Made by a program: the position numbers and the translations under genes. This document shows positions 11,230 through 25,256 of a stretch of 64,000 nucleotides of DNA, piece after piece. Each line of letters starts with the position of its first letter. The first letter of the stretch is position 1. The stretch comes from Absidia repens. Taxonomy: Eukaryota > Mucoromycota > Mucoromycetes > Mucorales > Cunninghamellaceae. The notes beneath the pieces were generated by a model. It saw only the letters and a list, made by a program, of their open reading frames with translations, was not told the DNA's origin and ran no database searches. The stretch lies in the NCBI GenBank assembly GCA_002105175.1, contig MCGE01000002.1, positions 1,240,001 through 1,304,000 of the forward strand, read 5' to 3'.

Positions 11230-14200
11230 CTAAAAAACATCACCATCGTTAACACACAAAGGACCATCATGACCACCGCCACTAACCATTAACACCCGAG
11301 TCCCGAATTCAAATGGATCCCCATTGTATGCTACAAAGTCCGCTTTGCGACCGAGTTGAATTCTTCCCACATATTTATCCAAACCAAAGATATCAGCAAT
11401 ATTCCATGTCACCAGTCCTACTGCTTGTTCAGATGTCAAATCGGCGTTATGTGCTAAATTCCATCCAGCTTCCCAGATCAAGTTGCGCGCATCGCCGTTA
11501 TCTACATCCGTGCTAGCAATACCAACCAGGACACCGTGTTTCAAAAGCACATCGAGGACCGTGTCCTTGGTATAAGGATGGCCAGGAAGGCAGAGACGCT
11601 GTGACCAAGTAGAGGGGAAACATCGAGCAGGCATCAAAATCACAGGAATGGACCATCGATGTAAATGGATAGCTACCAAATGCGCTTCGGCGCCACCCAA
11701 TATAATAAATTGTATAGGATAGCCCAGTTCCGTTTGCAGTTGTCGCTTCATTTGGATGATGGAAGCAATCTCGTCTTTGTTGTCTATTTCTACCACAACC
11801 GGTAACTGTCCATGAGCTGCCCTTGCAAACACATTCTTCTTAGGATCTTCCTTGGCGTTTGTCGTTAAAAGTTTTCGAATGCCTGCCATTTGTTGAGATA
11901 TAGTCATCTTGCCATCATGATCGATCACAAAATGTAATGCTGCTTCTTCTTCGATAATAGTGTCGTTGGTATCCAAAACTAGAATAATTAAAAAGGTTAA
12001 TTGGCATCAAAGTTTCAAGTCGATCATACCCAAATCATTAATAATATATATATGGATAAATAAATAAAGATAATCTTACTTGTATTTTCCACACCAATTC
12101 TAGCAGCAACAGACACTCCTGCAAGTGGTAAGGAGCCAATCAAAGGCTGTGAGATAGTTCCAGTCACGCCTATAATAAAATACACTGAGTGATTCTGTGT
12201 TTCTTTGCCATCCTTGTCGGTATTCTATTATTACCCGCTTGGAAAGCCTTCCGCATATGCATTCCATTCATCTTGATGCCATCAATTGCCTTTGTCACTG
12301 TCTTGGGTAGTTTTTCATCATCAATATCATTCGAAGTGAAGCCATCCATAGTACTCGATTCAGATTGAATTTCAATCATTCCCAACGGTACCCCTGAAGA
12401 GATCATACCCTTGATAGGAAAAAAAAAAAAAAAAAAAAAAAAAAAGCCATCATAAATATCTCCAACGAAGACAATAATGAAAACAATAATAATAATCTTA
12501 CCGGAATGATGACGGCACCATTCATATCGAAGACAGGACTAGATGTCGGCCAATCCACTTGATCCCGATTACAATCATGCCCAGCACAAACAACCATTTC
12601 ATCTTGTACCACCAAAAAGATATCACGGTTGAATATAGACGACGACGATGAGACACTGTCGTCATGATCACGGTGAAATTCTTGTCCAGGGCCCATCACC
12701 AAACGATCGATATTGCGTAGAACAAAAGAACGGACACCTTTCGCACAAGCATCAGCCATTCGAATCGGGTTATTTAGTCCATGATCTTCCAAATGCATCG
12801 TTCCTGTAGGTCGTTCGCGAAGTGTGGCATCATCCAAAGGAGAGTTGGGTAAACTAGTGTCGCCGTGAGAATCATCCATTAAAAACTGTTCATCCATAGC
12901 ATCTTCTACGCCTTTCGCCCAAGGTTTGGTAAAGTCCATCACCTCCCCATCAATGATCACCTTTTTCGGTCGTGCACCTAATCGTAATGGATGGCGTTCC
13001 CAGATCACAATGTCAGCATCTTTTCCGGTTTCAATACTATCGTTGTTGTGTTGGTTTTTGGAAAGAAAAAACAAAACAAAAAAAACCCCCATTGAATTAA
13101 ATGCATCAAGATGAAACAAGTGAATGCATTTTTTTTATTTACCTTCCTATCCGATGTCCTAAGCCTAGAGCGTTTGCAGGAACGCTTGTGAGAGCTGATA
13201 ATGCCTTGTGTTCACTGAATCCATAATGATGAGCCTTTTGTGCCTCGTGTACAAGGTCCCTCTAAAATAATAGAAAACAAACCATGATTAGTTGATCTTC
13301 TTTGTGTTATACATTCTTGATCAACTTACCGCATTCATAACTGGGTGATCACTTTTGAAAGCAACAGGAACACCGGCGTCCGTCAAGATGTTTGGCGCAT
13401 GGACATTTTGATACCAACCTTCTTGCTATGATTTTATGACAAACACAAGAGAGATAGAGAGAGATTAAATAATTATTTTTGTAAGATATATGCATATTAT
13501 CAACCTTACCTTATAACCCCACATATCTAAGCCCAAAAAAGAGAAGTTAGACGTATTCATCATTTTTTTGTCATCATTACTAAATTGTTGTCGTTTTACC
13601 AGCAAATGTTGCCACAGTAATATTCGTTTTCGCCCGTTTGAGAATATCAGGTACTTGCCAAGCAGAAAGAGCATGATGGAATGCGGCGATTTCGAAATCA
13701 TATTCCAAGGAGTGATGGACCATCGCTTCCAAATCCTGAGGTAGATAACAATGCACATTCAGTTTGACTTGTCCACGCAGTAATGCTACCAAACTTTCAA
13801 GTTCCAGGGTTTCCGGGAATCGATCAGATAATCGCGATGTACTTGAGTCTCCATTTTCCATTTGTTCAGCAGCCTCACACCAATCATTTTGTTCACGTAG
13901 TAAATTGCGCGCTTGCTCGAATCGCTTTCGGAATAAATAACCTTCACCCATCCCTACAAGAAAAGAATGAGTTAATAAAAAGGATCATATGTGTACGTCA
14001 TTTTTTTTTAAAAAAACGAAAAAATTAACATACTTGTCATAGGCATCTTGTTCAAGGAGTCACCGTAATACGATTTGGGATTTTCGCCGCAAGCCATTTT
14101 CATGTAGCGGTGTACGATTTCTTGGTCTTCTTTGGAAACACCAGCACCAATCAGCATATCATAGACAGAAAGAGTAGACACTGGACGGAGTTTTACTACC

Positions 14201-15169
14201 GCCGCTTCACCACCCATCAAGTTACCAGACCCTATTAAAAAAAAAAACATACAGTTTAGATGGATCAATGTTGAGATTGTCAAAGCGCAGTTTGATGCTA
14301 CTCATTTAATTGTGTATTACCGGGTAGAATCAAACTTGTAGTGATACCGCCACTAGCTACGATCTTGATCCCATTATCACTTGGATTGAATGCATCGAAC
14401 ACACGCACCTATATATGGAATACAAAAGTAAATGATCACGAATAGACATATTGATTATGGTTTATGGCTTACAAAAGGAGTAGTTGGATCAGTCATTTCA
14501 TTTCCATCAGTATTTGCATTCAGCGAGGGAAGACTTTCAACGCCCATATGAGAATGCATATCCACAATTCCTATTAAAAAGAGTTAGATGAGCGAAGCGG
14601 AGGGGTTATCCCTACTTACCAGGTGTAACCACACGTTGCTCGGCGTCCAAAATAGTTGTTACGTTTTGATTGTACGAAATATTGTTTCCCACCGCTTTGA
14701 TAAGACCATCCTGAATCAAAATATCACCATCCACATAATGATCACCCAGCCATATATGTCCATTTTTTATCAAAAGATGTTTTCCCATACTTGAAGGACT
14801 TGCTCTCGGGTTTCGGTGACGAAGACGAGTCGTGTTTGTAAAAGCACCCTCCCTTTCTTTGATATCACGACATTGAGCAAGACCTCGTTGAAGAGAAGCC
14901 AAAGATATACCAGGTGCCACGACGTCATTCGCAAAAAATCCACTGTCTTGAATGTACGCGTCGTTGCCGTAACTATTAAGAGTGGTGTTCGACGGAGAGG
15001 CATGAGGGAGTTGGCGTGATAGAAGGATGCAGGAAGTTCCAAATGCAACCACGGCACCAATAGTCAATGCCATTCGTGTTTTCCATTTTGCTGCGCGGGG
15101 AGTAGGATATTCTGAATGAAGTAACGGTATTGAGGCATCCTTCATTGTTGAGTCAACTTTCTTTTTCAT
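11230..15169 (-). CDS. Membrane-anchored amidohydrolase (CE9-like), 1022 aa
   Basis: Twelve minus-strand exons: 15169-14620, 14570-14473, 14408-14321, 14231-14034, 13953-13600, 13526-13510, 13425-13330, 13261-13143, 13036-12502, 12409-12235, 12169-12080, 11978-11230. Phases add to 1023 codons. An N-terminal cytosolic segment is followed by one transmembrane helix (about residues 33-52, MALTIGAVVAFGTSC...), so it is a type II membrane protein. The amidohydrolase part starts with LLIKNGHIWLGD and has the metal-binding HxH at H189/H191 (DMHSHMG), H379 (LNVHCYLPQD), H404/H405 and an SDHPVMN Asp. The C-terminal third again carries a barrel end typical of the superfamily (LTSEQAVGLVTWNIA, GRKADFVAYNGDPF). 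The best family guess is carbohydrate esterase 9/N-acetylglucosamine deacetylase-like, but substrate is unproven. One 17-nt exon (13526-13510) is needed to keep frame. Confidence 0.85.
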
Positions 15170-15361
15170 TGTGCTTTTCGTATCAAAAAAAGAAAGAGGA
15201 AAATGGCGCTTAAAAAACGGAATCGTTCGCTGAATTTAAAAAAATTGAGAGGATGGGGACTGTCTTTGATCCCTGGCTCCACCGTGGTTAAAATACTGTT
15301 GTTCCTTTTTTTTTTTTCTTTCCTTTTTTTTTTTTTTTCTTCCTTTGATAAAAACGAAACG
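15170..15361. promoter_or_regulatory. Divergent intergenic region, amidohydrolase / ATP2
   Basis: 192 bp separate the two ATGs. The ATP2 side has long pyrimidine tracts (15307-15345) right before the start, as is common in 5' leaders of highly expressed fungal genes. No specific operator is claimed. Confidence 0.5.
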
Positions 15362-17152
<1,791 letters not shown>

Positions 17153-17492
17153 ATTAGTTATTATTTTATTATTATTTTATTATTAGTTTTAGTTTAGTTA
17201 GCTAGTCATTCTTATTTTTTATTGTTGTATAGAAAAATAAAAATAATTACTTGTGGACGTGTTTTATCTATTTCCCTTATTGATTTTAGACAATGAACTG
17301 GGTTGTTTACCATGGAATTGCCTTTTTTGGTTTTACCTTCCATCTATATTTATTTATTTTATCTTCTGGGACCACCTTTTTTGTTTTTGCTTTTCTTCTT
17401 TTTGTTTTCCCTCATTGTTATTATTATCCCTTCTTTCTCTTTTATCTTTTTTATTTTTCCTTTTTTACTTTTTATATCACGCTTATACCCTC

Positions 17493-20172
17493 ATGAAAAA
17501 ATTCTTTGGTGGCAAAAAGAAGAAAAAATCAAAACCTGCATCCTTCAATAGTGCAGACTCTGATTTCCAAGCCAATGATGCTGTCCCAAGTAAACTTATC
17601 ATGTCTAAATCAGCAGATCAGCCACGACTTTCAATGATCAATGGTACGAACAACAACACCACAATTACCAACACTATTAACAATAGCAATAGTAATAAAG
17701 GCTTGATGCATAGCAAAAGTCAGGGGATTATGAAAACAACCATTCCAACACAGCCAGCAATGACAAAACGACTCAATAGGCCTACAAGCTCGCCACCTGC
17801 ACTGGTTATGCCTCGTCCTCGTTATGCTGAGCCTCCTACTCGCGCAGTTTTGAAAAGTTTTGAGCATGAAAAAACTCTGCTGGATATGGACCCTACCCAA
17901 TTGCAACAACCATTATTGACTGGACAAGGTGGACTGGAGAGCGGCAATAACGACGACGAACATGGAAAGCGAAAAGTATACGGCAACAATATTGGCAATC
18001 CCTCGGCAGCTTCTCTTACGATCAGATTTCCAATCCCTTCAGCAACTGTATCAACCCCAAGCAGATCCCAAAAGTTGTCACCCACTATTGATACTGACCT
18101 TTTACCACAACATGACACAAAACCAGTTATTAGAAATAAAAAATCCCTTGACAGTGGCATAGGTAAAGGCAGATTACGGACGATGGAAAAATCAATAGCT
18201 AACCAAGTTCTTCTTGTTTTTCATAGCAGCAGTGATAAACACCAAAAAGCATGAATCCATGAATTCGATTACTGGCAGTGATGACTCGAATAGGGTGTAT
18301 GAATCAGCACTGGAATCGCCTATGATGACTTCAACTTCAACTACTTTGGATCACTTCCACCAATCCCATACAACGAGCGAGTCTGCATTTGGACCGACGC
18401 AGTCTCAACGACACTCGTCACCGTCTGTGCTCAGTGGCACTCTTGTTCCACAGTTATTACCACCGACAGCATCCGATTCTTCAGAAACAGTAACACCGGC
18501 AGGATCAACTAATCAACAGCTACGCACGGTACCACCAGAACAACCAAATATCATCAGTGCAATCAACAACATGAATCTCATCCGATCAGTACCTGAGTAC
18601 ACCAACTTGGAACATATACTTACACCAAACACCACAACACGCCAGCATCCGCCAGTCTCTTCTCCCAAAAGCAAACACCAAAAGCCCAATGGTGCATTAT
18701 TACAGCAATTACATCCATCGCAAGATTTGGAATCGTTGCAGCAGCAGGTACTACTCATTCAACAACAACGGGAAATGGATCGCGTGGAATACGAACGGAT
18801 GGAGCAAGTACACAAGGAGCGCACTCAATGGATGAAGGCCGAAATTGATCGTACACAAAGTAAATTACTGGAACTTGCTGCGTCAAAGCGCGCCACCATG
18901 TCTTCTCAGCAATATGTCGATGATTTGCCTCCTTCGCATGCTAATGATGCGGAGAATGGCTATTGTAATGATGCGGGAAATCCAACAGCAAGCACATTCC
19001 AAAAACAACAATACGAACAGCATCATTCATCGACCAACAGCACACCCTTCAGGTCACAGAAATCCACCAAATCGAGCGTCAATCTAGGTCGACTCTCTCG
19101 GTCATCATCGAAAGCCTCTAATGGTGGTGGGTCTTCATCTTCTGGAGGACAGTCCAATCGATTGAAAGGAGAGGCGCAATTGAAACATGATAAGCTTGGT
19201 CGTGACGCAGTGGCTCAGCAGTGGGATTCCTCGACAGCAGATTTTATGACGGCAAGTGATCAACCGGCATATACAATCGGCAATATATCCCGACAAAGCA
19301 GTGGACGGAAATCACAGCACTCTCAGCAGGATCGACCTCAGCACTATCAGGAAGATCTTCCACCACAGACTACATCTTCGACACCACGGTCACGACCTCG
19401 AGAACAACGTCCACGATCCAAATCGACAGAATCTAGGCCACCCATAAATCCAGAAAACGACAATTATTCCGATCCCAATGATAAAAGACTCTATGCTCGA
19501 CAACCTTCACGTCCACAATCCTACGGCAGCCGACGACGACGACACCACCAGCGTAGCGTATCTGTTGAACGACCTTACTCATATTATTATGATAGTCCTT
19601 ATTTTTATCCACCTACTGGCGCCCTCGAAGTCGACATGGAAAATGATGATGAAATGGATACTGTTGATGAAGATGAAGCTTACGACGATGATTATCGATA
19701 CCCCGACATCGAGCATAGATATCCACAACAACAACAGCATCATCATCAACAGCGTTATGATAGTTTTCCTCCTCGACATCAACAGCGTATGCGGAGCTAC
19801 TACCCACAATCACCATATATGCCAGGACCAATGACATTTCTGCCACCTCCCCCTCCTCTTGGACAGCCACCACCAATATATCGACAACGGATGACACCTT
19901 CTCAAATGCAACAGGATTTTTACGGCTATGACGGTCCCCCCTCCTACTATTCCAATGCCGCCCCTCCTACACGACGTCGACAACCACCTACGGGCGTGAT
20001 GTCCAACGATGATGGATATTGGCCGCATTCAACTGGCGGTGGTGGTGGCCATTCCTCCTTTAATAGATGCCCTCCTCCTCAGGTTATTCCTCATTATATG
20101 AGAATGGACGATCCACAAAGACAAGCATACTGGCGTAGCAGACCCCCTCCACATTCTGAATATACCATGTAA
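17493..20172 (+). CDS. Low-complexity coiled-coil protein, 871 aa, unknown function
   Basis: Two exons, 17493-18162 and 18227-20172, make 872 codons. I chose the ATG at 17493 because the protein then starts with a very basic segment (MKKFFGGKKKKKSK); an in-frame upstream ORF start at 17253 would add a hydrophobic, pyrimidine-encoded stretch that looks like 5' UTR. Most of the protein is Ser/Thr/Gln/Asn/Pro-rich and probably disordered. One helical coiled coil lies at about 390-444 (DLESLQQQVLLIQQQ to QSKLLELAASK). A basic RS-like stretch (RSRPREQRPRSKS) precedes a Tyr/acidic region and a Pro/Tyr/Gln-rich C-terminus with several PPP runs. I do not recognise a family. A cortical or scaffold role with membrane contact through the Lys patch would be a guess. 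Confidence 0.7.
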
Positions 20173-21404
20173 TTATTTACGGTTGTAGTAGTAGTATTTT
20201 TATTTTTTACACACATACGCACACACCCCTAGCTTAGTTCGGTTTGATTTTTTTTTTTAATATACTATTCGTCTTATATTCAATAAAAATGTTTTTAATT
20301 ATTCTACAATTAAATATATATATACAGTATGTTGTTATTTCAATGACTTGATTAATTATTCCTCTGCATTAAAGTCAAACATGACTGACTCCTGGATTAT
20401 GAGATGGTGTTCAAAATTCATGCACAAAAAAGGCAGGTTGATGAATAAGCTCCGCCCAACTTCCTTTTCCTTTTCCTTTTTTTTTTTTTTTTTTTTTGAT
20501 GAATATTGTCCATGGATGGTCTGCTATGAATTATTTTGGTTTAATTTTATTGGTGGGTCATAAATATGCTCTTATTTCAAGGATATTGCTTTCTATTTAC
20601 ATTCTGCTTTTCTGTGATGGTACTATCTTTGATACAGTGTGGATATGCATGACTTAAATCTACGCTCCATGGATGCGCTACAGCTTCTACCTACCTTTAC
20701 TTGCATGTACCTCAATGCAATACTGGTAGTCTTTGAATATTGGTGGTTATGGGTTCTTTTTATTGCTGTTTTAATGTTAGCATTCTATTAGTATCAGATT
20801 GTTACTAATTTAGCATACAGTATGATATTGTCTTTTTATGAAATAAAACACTGTGATGCTCTGCTGGAGTTTTTGAAATCGGATTCTTGAATGAGTCACC
20901 ATTAGCGTAGATTAGTCTTCATTTTAGAATGGTGACTTCAGTTCAGTTTTGTGTTAGTTATCATATAATAGGTTATTTTATCTTCACAGTATATCCGAAT
21001 TAAACTTGTCTTCTATTTTACTATATATATATATATCATGCATTTTTTGTCTTGTTGAATGTGCGTGTGCATAGGAACCAAAAAAAAGTGTACAATGTTC
21101 ACGTTCACTTGACAGACCTACAAATATTCCAAGTAAAATATAACTCTGTAGTCGAATAAATAAATAAATAAATAGACGGATAGGATATAAAGGGTAACGG
21201 GATAAACGTTGGGGAAAGATACAATGATTATGGAGCAGCTGAATATAATGGGGCCCGCAAGAACGGTATCAACAGAGAAAAAAAAATAGTCGTTATCGTA
21301 GATAATGTTATTATTCTAATGTTATACCTATTGAGACAGTGGCATCTTGGAGTTCTGTTATTTATCGAAATGCGGCTCAGCGAGACTACAACCCCCCGTC
21401 CATT
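20173..21404. other. Intergenic, no gene seen
   Basis: 3' flank of the 871-aa gene with ACAC and TATA microsatellites (20210-20230, 20310-20330), a 17-T tract near 20479 and AT-rich DNA. Part of 20880-20960 resembles the GATTAG/TTAGTGTT style of family A flanks, but I could not define a copy. Confidence 0.4.
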
Positions 21405-21899
21405 TCACATTCCGCCCACGTGGGATTCTCTACTCCAATTTTTCTTTTTTCGCTTTTTCTTTTCGTCCTTTCCCTTTTTTTTTTTTTTTTTTTTTTTTCC
21501 TTCATCATAACTTGTCTGAGGTTATGGCGATATTAGATTAGCGTTAGGACTAGTTTAGAAGGGTTTTCAGATTAGGGATTACATGATGCTTGGGGAAACT
21601 TTTTCATTTTGGTTTCAAGAGTTAGAGCACCATTAGTTGGCTTTTTGAATCTTTCGATAGCTTAGTTTAGTGCTAGTTTATCCACAGTTTGTATCTATAT
21701 CTTAATAAAATATGTATCTCTTTACTTGCTCTTACAAAAAATGTCACATGGTCTCTCTTGTGTCTACCTCAAGAGATCACTGTTTTATCGTCGCTCATTC
21801 AGATGAGTGTTGCCAGTAGTTATTCTTCAATAAAGGACATCCATTTATAATCTTTCTCATGCGTTGTCTCCCGTGTACAATATATTAGTTTGTTTTTTG

Positions 21900-21930
<31 letters not shown>

Positions 21931-22040
21931 GTTTTTTTTTGTTTTGTTTTTGTTGTTGTTGTTTTACAGTCTTTTCTTTAGATTAACGTTGACCACCCTC
22001 CAGGTTCCACAATAGTCTCTCTGACGCTACCACCGAAAAA
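21405..22040 (+). repeat. Dispersed repeat family A, copy 3
   Basis: Begins with CCGCCCACGTGGGATTC, which includes the perfect palindrome CCCACGTGGG, followed by a pyrimidine tract with about 24 T. It continues with TTAGCGTTAGGACTAGTTTAGA, GGGGAAAC, CATTTTGG, TTAGCTTAGTTTAGTGCTAG and AATAAAATATG. It then holds a TTTTG pentamer tract (21893-21955) and ends near the TTTAGATTAACGTTGA block. Confidence 0.75.
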
Positions 22041-22689
22041 TTCCATCTAGCATGTTTTTGATGCATGTTGCTTGCGTGGGTGACGGTTAGGGATGTTTAT
22101 ATAAATGATTTTTATCAATTGCTTTTGCTATGTTTTGCTAGTATTCAATATTTCCTTGACAGTAATATTGGGGCAAATAGAGTTGTTAATCTATATTTGT
22201 GTAGTTTTGGAGTGAAGAGCATGACTTTTTCGGTATTGTACAGTACTAAATCGAGCGGGCTAGGGATGATGTATGTAAAACATACTTCTTTTCCAGTGTT
22301 TTCGTTTGAAAAAAAAAAAAAAAGTGAATTCAATCTGGCTACTGGTTGGAGCGTATTGACCATAATTTGTCAGTTTCAAAATTTTGATAGAATTCTCTCC
22401 TGGGTATAACCTATGTTTCATATTCATAGCTCAAAGAACTATCTCTGATCTATATAGATGTGCATTTGTTGCATTGACGACCGATAGCCACACTACAAAC
22501 GTAAAGCATTCCCTCTTTCACATGATAAATCATCATACAAGACAAAATCAAAAATCAAACGACCCTTTTTGTTTATTCAATGACAATATTAAAAAATATC
22601 ATTAAAAGTATAAAGGTATAATAGCACAAAAGTATAACTAAAATAGGTAAAATGCTTAAACTAATCTAAATCACGAAAGGGGCCAATAG
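22041..22689. other. Intergenic, no gene seen
   Basis: AT-rich DNA downstream of the minus-strand SDR gene, with one 14-A tract at 22310. Small ORFs lack protein-like composition. The last ~100 bp is probably the 3' UTR of the SDR gene. Confidence 0.4.
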
Positions 22690-23673
22690 TCAAGAGCGTT
22701 GCCGGTATTTTCTTTTGGCAAGAGCATCGATCCAAGATCGAGCCACCCATAACGCCCAATAATAATATCCAGGAATATATACTTCACGTTCACGAGCATC
22801 CGAAGCCGATACGATTCTGTCCGCCACCGCTTGAGGGGATAGCTTTCCTTTTGTTGATCCAGCAATTGCAGACGAAGATGATGAGTGTTCAGAAATGTCT
22901 ACTGCAGATTGGCGTAAATTTGTGTCGACGGTTCCAGGGCAAACCATACCCACGTGAATATCGTAAGGCATCAATTCCACGCGCAATGAATCGAAGAAAC
23001 CATGGACAGCATGCTTGGATCCACTGTATAATGATCGTGTCGGTGCACCTACGCGTCCCGCCATGGAAGATACCACCATCAAATTGGGTTGTCGTTTTTC
23101 CACCATTGAAGATGTGATTAGCAAAGGTAATAATAATCTTGTTGCCTGTACCGCTGCGAAGTAGTTGATATCAGTTATTCGCCTAAGTGCTTGATCGACT
23201 TCCTCACCCAGCGTTTTGTCCACAGATACAACCTTTCCATTGGAATCGACACCGTCCTTTTTCACGCTTATTCCACACACTTCCATAAATGAGCGCACCG
23301 AGATGGCACCAGCACAGTATACTACAGTGTCTATCGATCCGTCGAACAACAGTGAGGTTTCATTGATCACCCGTTCCATATCTGCCGTACAAGTCACATC
23401 ACCGGCTATTCCCAAAGCAAGTGGAGCACCAAGTTCTCGACATTCTTCTTCGAGTAATGTCAACAGTTCTTGTCGTCGAGCCACTAGTATCAGTTTCGCC
23501 CCTCGTTTTGCGTAAGTCAATGCTGTATTTCGTCCAATGCCAGAAGAACAACCCAAAATAATCACTTTTTCATTCGTTGCTGTTAACTTGCGTAATCTTG
23601 TTTTTCGTTTATTTGATGACAGTACATATGCCGTCAGTAGTGCAGCACAGATACTAAACAGAATACGGTTCAT
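22690..23673 (-). CDS. Membrane-anchored SDR, 327 aa, single exon
   Basis: Short-chain dehydrogenase with an N-terminal hydrophobic anchor (residues 3-19, RILFSICAALLTAYVLS), a layout seen in ER or lipid-droplet SDRs such as 11-beta-HSD/DHRS7-like enzymes. The cofactor motif is GCSSGIG at 41-47 (Cys where Ala is usual), then GDVT, VVYCAGA, the catalytic Ser in MVVSSMAGRVG (about 202) and YSGSK with Y216 and K220. A 30-residue insertion around 133-163 (EVCGISVKKDGVDSNGK...) is unusual for the fold. Start: the ATG at 23673 rather than the upstream in-frame codon, since the extra 22 residues would be a poly-Phe stretch. It is the only intronless gene here. Family A copy 4 begins about 100 bp upstream. 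Substrate unknown. Confidence 0.88.
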   Translation of the reverse strand: MNRILFSICAALLTAYVLSSNKRKTRLRKLTATNEKVIILGCSSGIGRNTALTYAKRGAKLILVARRQELLTLLEEECRELGAPLALGIAGDVTCTADMERVINETSLLFDGSIDTVVYCAGAISVRSFMEVCGISVKKDGVDSNGKVVSVDKTLGEEVDQALRRITDINYFAAVQATRLLLPLLITSSMVEKRQPNLMVVSSMAGRVGAPTRSLYSGSKHAVHGFFDSLRVELMPYDIHVGMVCPGTVDTNLRQSAVDISEHSSSSSAIAGSTKGKLSPQAVADRIVSASDAREREVYIPGYYYWALWVARSWIDALAKRKYRQRS

Positions 23674-23769
23674 TTTGTGGGGGTAAAAGTTTGTCAAAGG
23701 AAGCGAAAAAAAAAAAAAAAATTCAAACCCTGCTTCCACAATAATGATTGCTGAGAGACTACGATCCTT

Positions 23770-24290
23770 TTCAAATGCCGCCCACCCAAAGTGTTTATTT
23801 TCTGTGCCTTTTTTTATTCTTTTTCTTCTTCTTTTTTCTTCTCCATTCCACTCTTATGGGGTTATGCTAGGCTTAGAATGGTGTTGTAACTAGTTTAGAG
23901 AGTTTTCAGCTCAGGGATTACAAGATGCATGGGGAAACCTTTTACTTTGGATTCAGGATTTGGCACCACTATTAATCGGGCCTTTTGGAGCCTCCGTTAG
24001 CTTAACTTAGTGCTAGTTTATTCGTAGTTTGTATATATATTTGAATAAAGTACGTCTCTTTTGCATGCCTCAACAAAAAATATCATATTAGTCTCCTTCA
24101 TGTCTTGTGCAATAGATGGATCCCTCTTTACTATCATCCCTTTAAAATTAGCTAGACAGTTGTTGTTTTTTAATAAAAGATATTCACTTGTAATCTTTTC
24201 ATGTATATTATATTCATTTTACAATCGTCCCTTTAGATTAGTGTTGAATAGCGTCGAATAATCTTCAGATCCCAAAAGCATCCTCCAGGC
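23770..24290 (+). repeat. Dispersed repeat family A, copy 4
   Basis: Starts at TTTTCAAATGCCGCCCACC, then pyrimidine-rich DNA, TGTAACTAGTTTAGAGAG, GGGGAAACCTTTTACTTTGGATTC, TTAGCTTAACTTAGTGCTAG, GAATAAAGTACG and TTTAGATTAGTGTTGA. It is the closest match to copies 3 and 8. It lies just upstream of the SDR gene, which reads away from it. Confidence 0.75.
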
Positions 24291-25077
24291 TACATTCGAG
24301 AGACTCTTTGCAATGTGTTTTTGCTGTGTAATATTGGCGTGGGTTCTGCCGGTATTGTGTTAGGCAATTTTATTAACTTTATTGCAAGTTTCCTGTACTT
24401 AGGACTCTCTCCGATAACGTTTTTGGGGAAAATGGGAACTACTTTACTAGACTATATTTCTCTATTTTTCGGCGCGCCATTATTGTACAAAGAGTTGTTT
24501 TAGAGGACTAAATACCTATACAAAAGATTTTTGCTTTTTAATTATCTTTCATTTACAAAATATTTGAAGTCGGTCGGGTAATTGTTGGTGAGCATTGATC
24601 AATTTTTGTAAAATTTCAAACCCTATGATAAATCCAAATGTACAGTACTGTACGTACTGTACAGTGCAGTATGATACCCCCTTTGGTCCTCAAATCCCAG
24701 CCAAATTTTTGACAGCGAAAATACAAATTCCTTCAACAAATCATTTTGTAAACCGATAACAACGTTATTGAAGTTTTATATTGTTTCTTTATGTCTTGAA
24801 AATCAAAATTATAAGCATCCAAGTCGGCCGATGCTGGAAAACTATGACTGGCAAGCATTAAAATGAAATGGTCTTACAGTAGGTGGGAAACTTTTAATTA
24901 ATGGTAGAGTTTTATATGAACGCCGGCGCTATGGGAGGAATGTTGATTTTGTCTGAACAGTCCTTATAAAAAATCCGTAAGCTGTTCGCTCAAAGATTTC
25001 CCCTCAAGCGTTATCGAAACTATCGTTTTATATGACATAATATTTAATTCATATCTTATAATTGTAATGTTTGTAAT
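24291..25077. other. Intergenic, no gene seen; GTACTGTAC repeat at 24639-24668
   Basis: AT-rich DNA. A short self-complementary cluster (GTACAGTACTGTAC followed by ACTGTACAGT) lies at about 24639-24665. No protein-like ORF, and a family A fragment cannot be followed beyond 24290. Confidence 0.4.
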
Positions 25078-25231
25078 TGTTGTATTTTGCATACAAATGT
25101 ACCATAAAATAAAATAAAGTGAGACATTGATGTGAATCAAGCACAATGCAAGTGAAATAAAATATAAGTTCAAACCTAGTGCTACAATACATACAAGGAA
25201 CCAGATCATGCATGGGTGTCATGATCTGTGT
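25078..25231 (-). repeat. Fragment of the LTR-2 element (minus strand)
   Basis: The reverse complement matches the 3' half of the solo LTR at 42188-42532: shared GATCATGACACCCAT, TTGTAGC, CATTGTGC, ACATCAATGTC and the ending GCAAAATACAACA. The 5' half is missing or replaced. Confidence 0.6.
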
Positions 25232-25256
25232 TGTATTATTAAATGGAATAGGACTT

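Noticed and set aside
17253..17492. Hydrophobic N-terminal extension of the 871-aa protein
   Set aside because: In-frame, but composed of Leu/Phe/Tyr from pyrimidine-rich leader DNA; it looks like 5' UTR.
23674..23739. Upstream extension of the membrane SDR
   Set aside because: In-frame but adds a poly-Phe stretch from a homopolymer; the ATG at 23673 gives a normal anchor.
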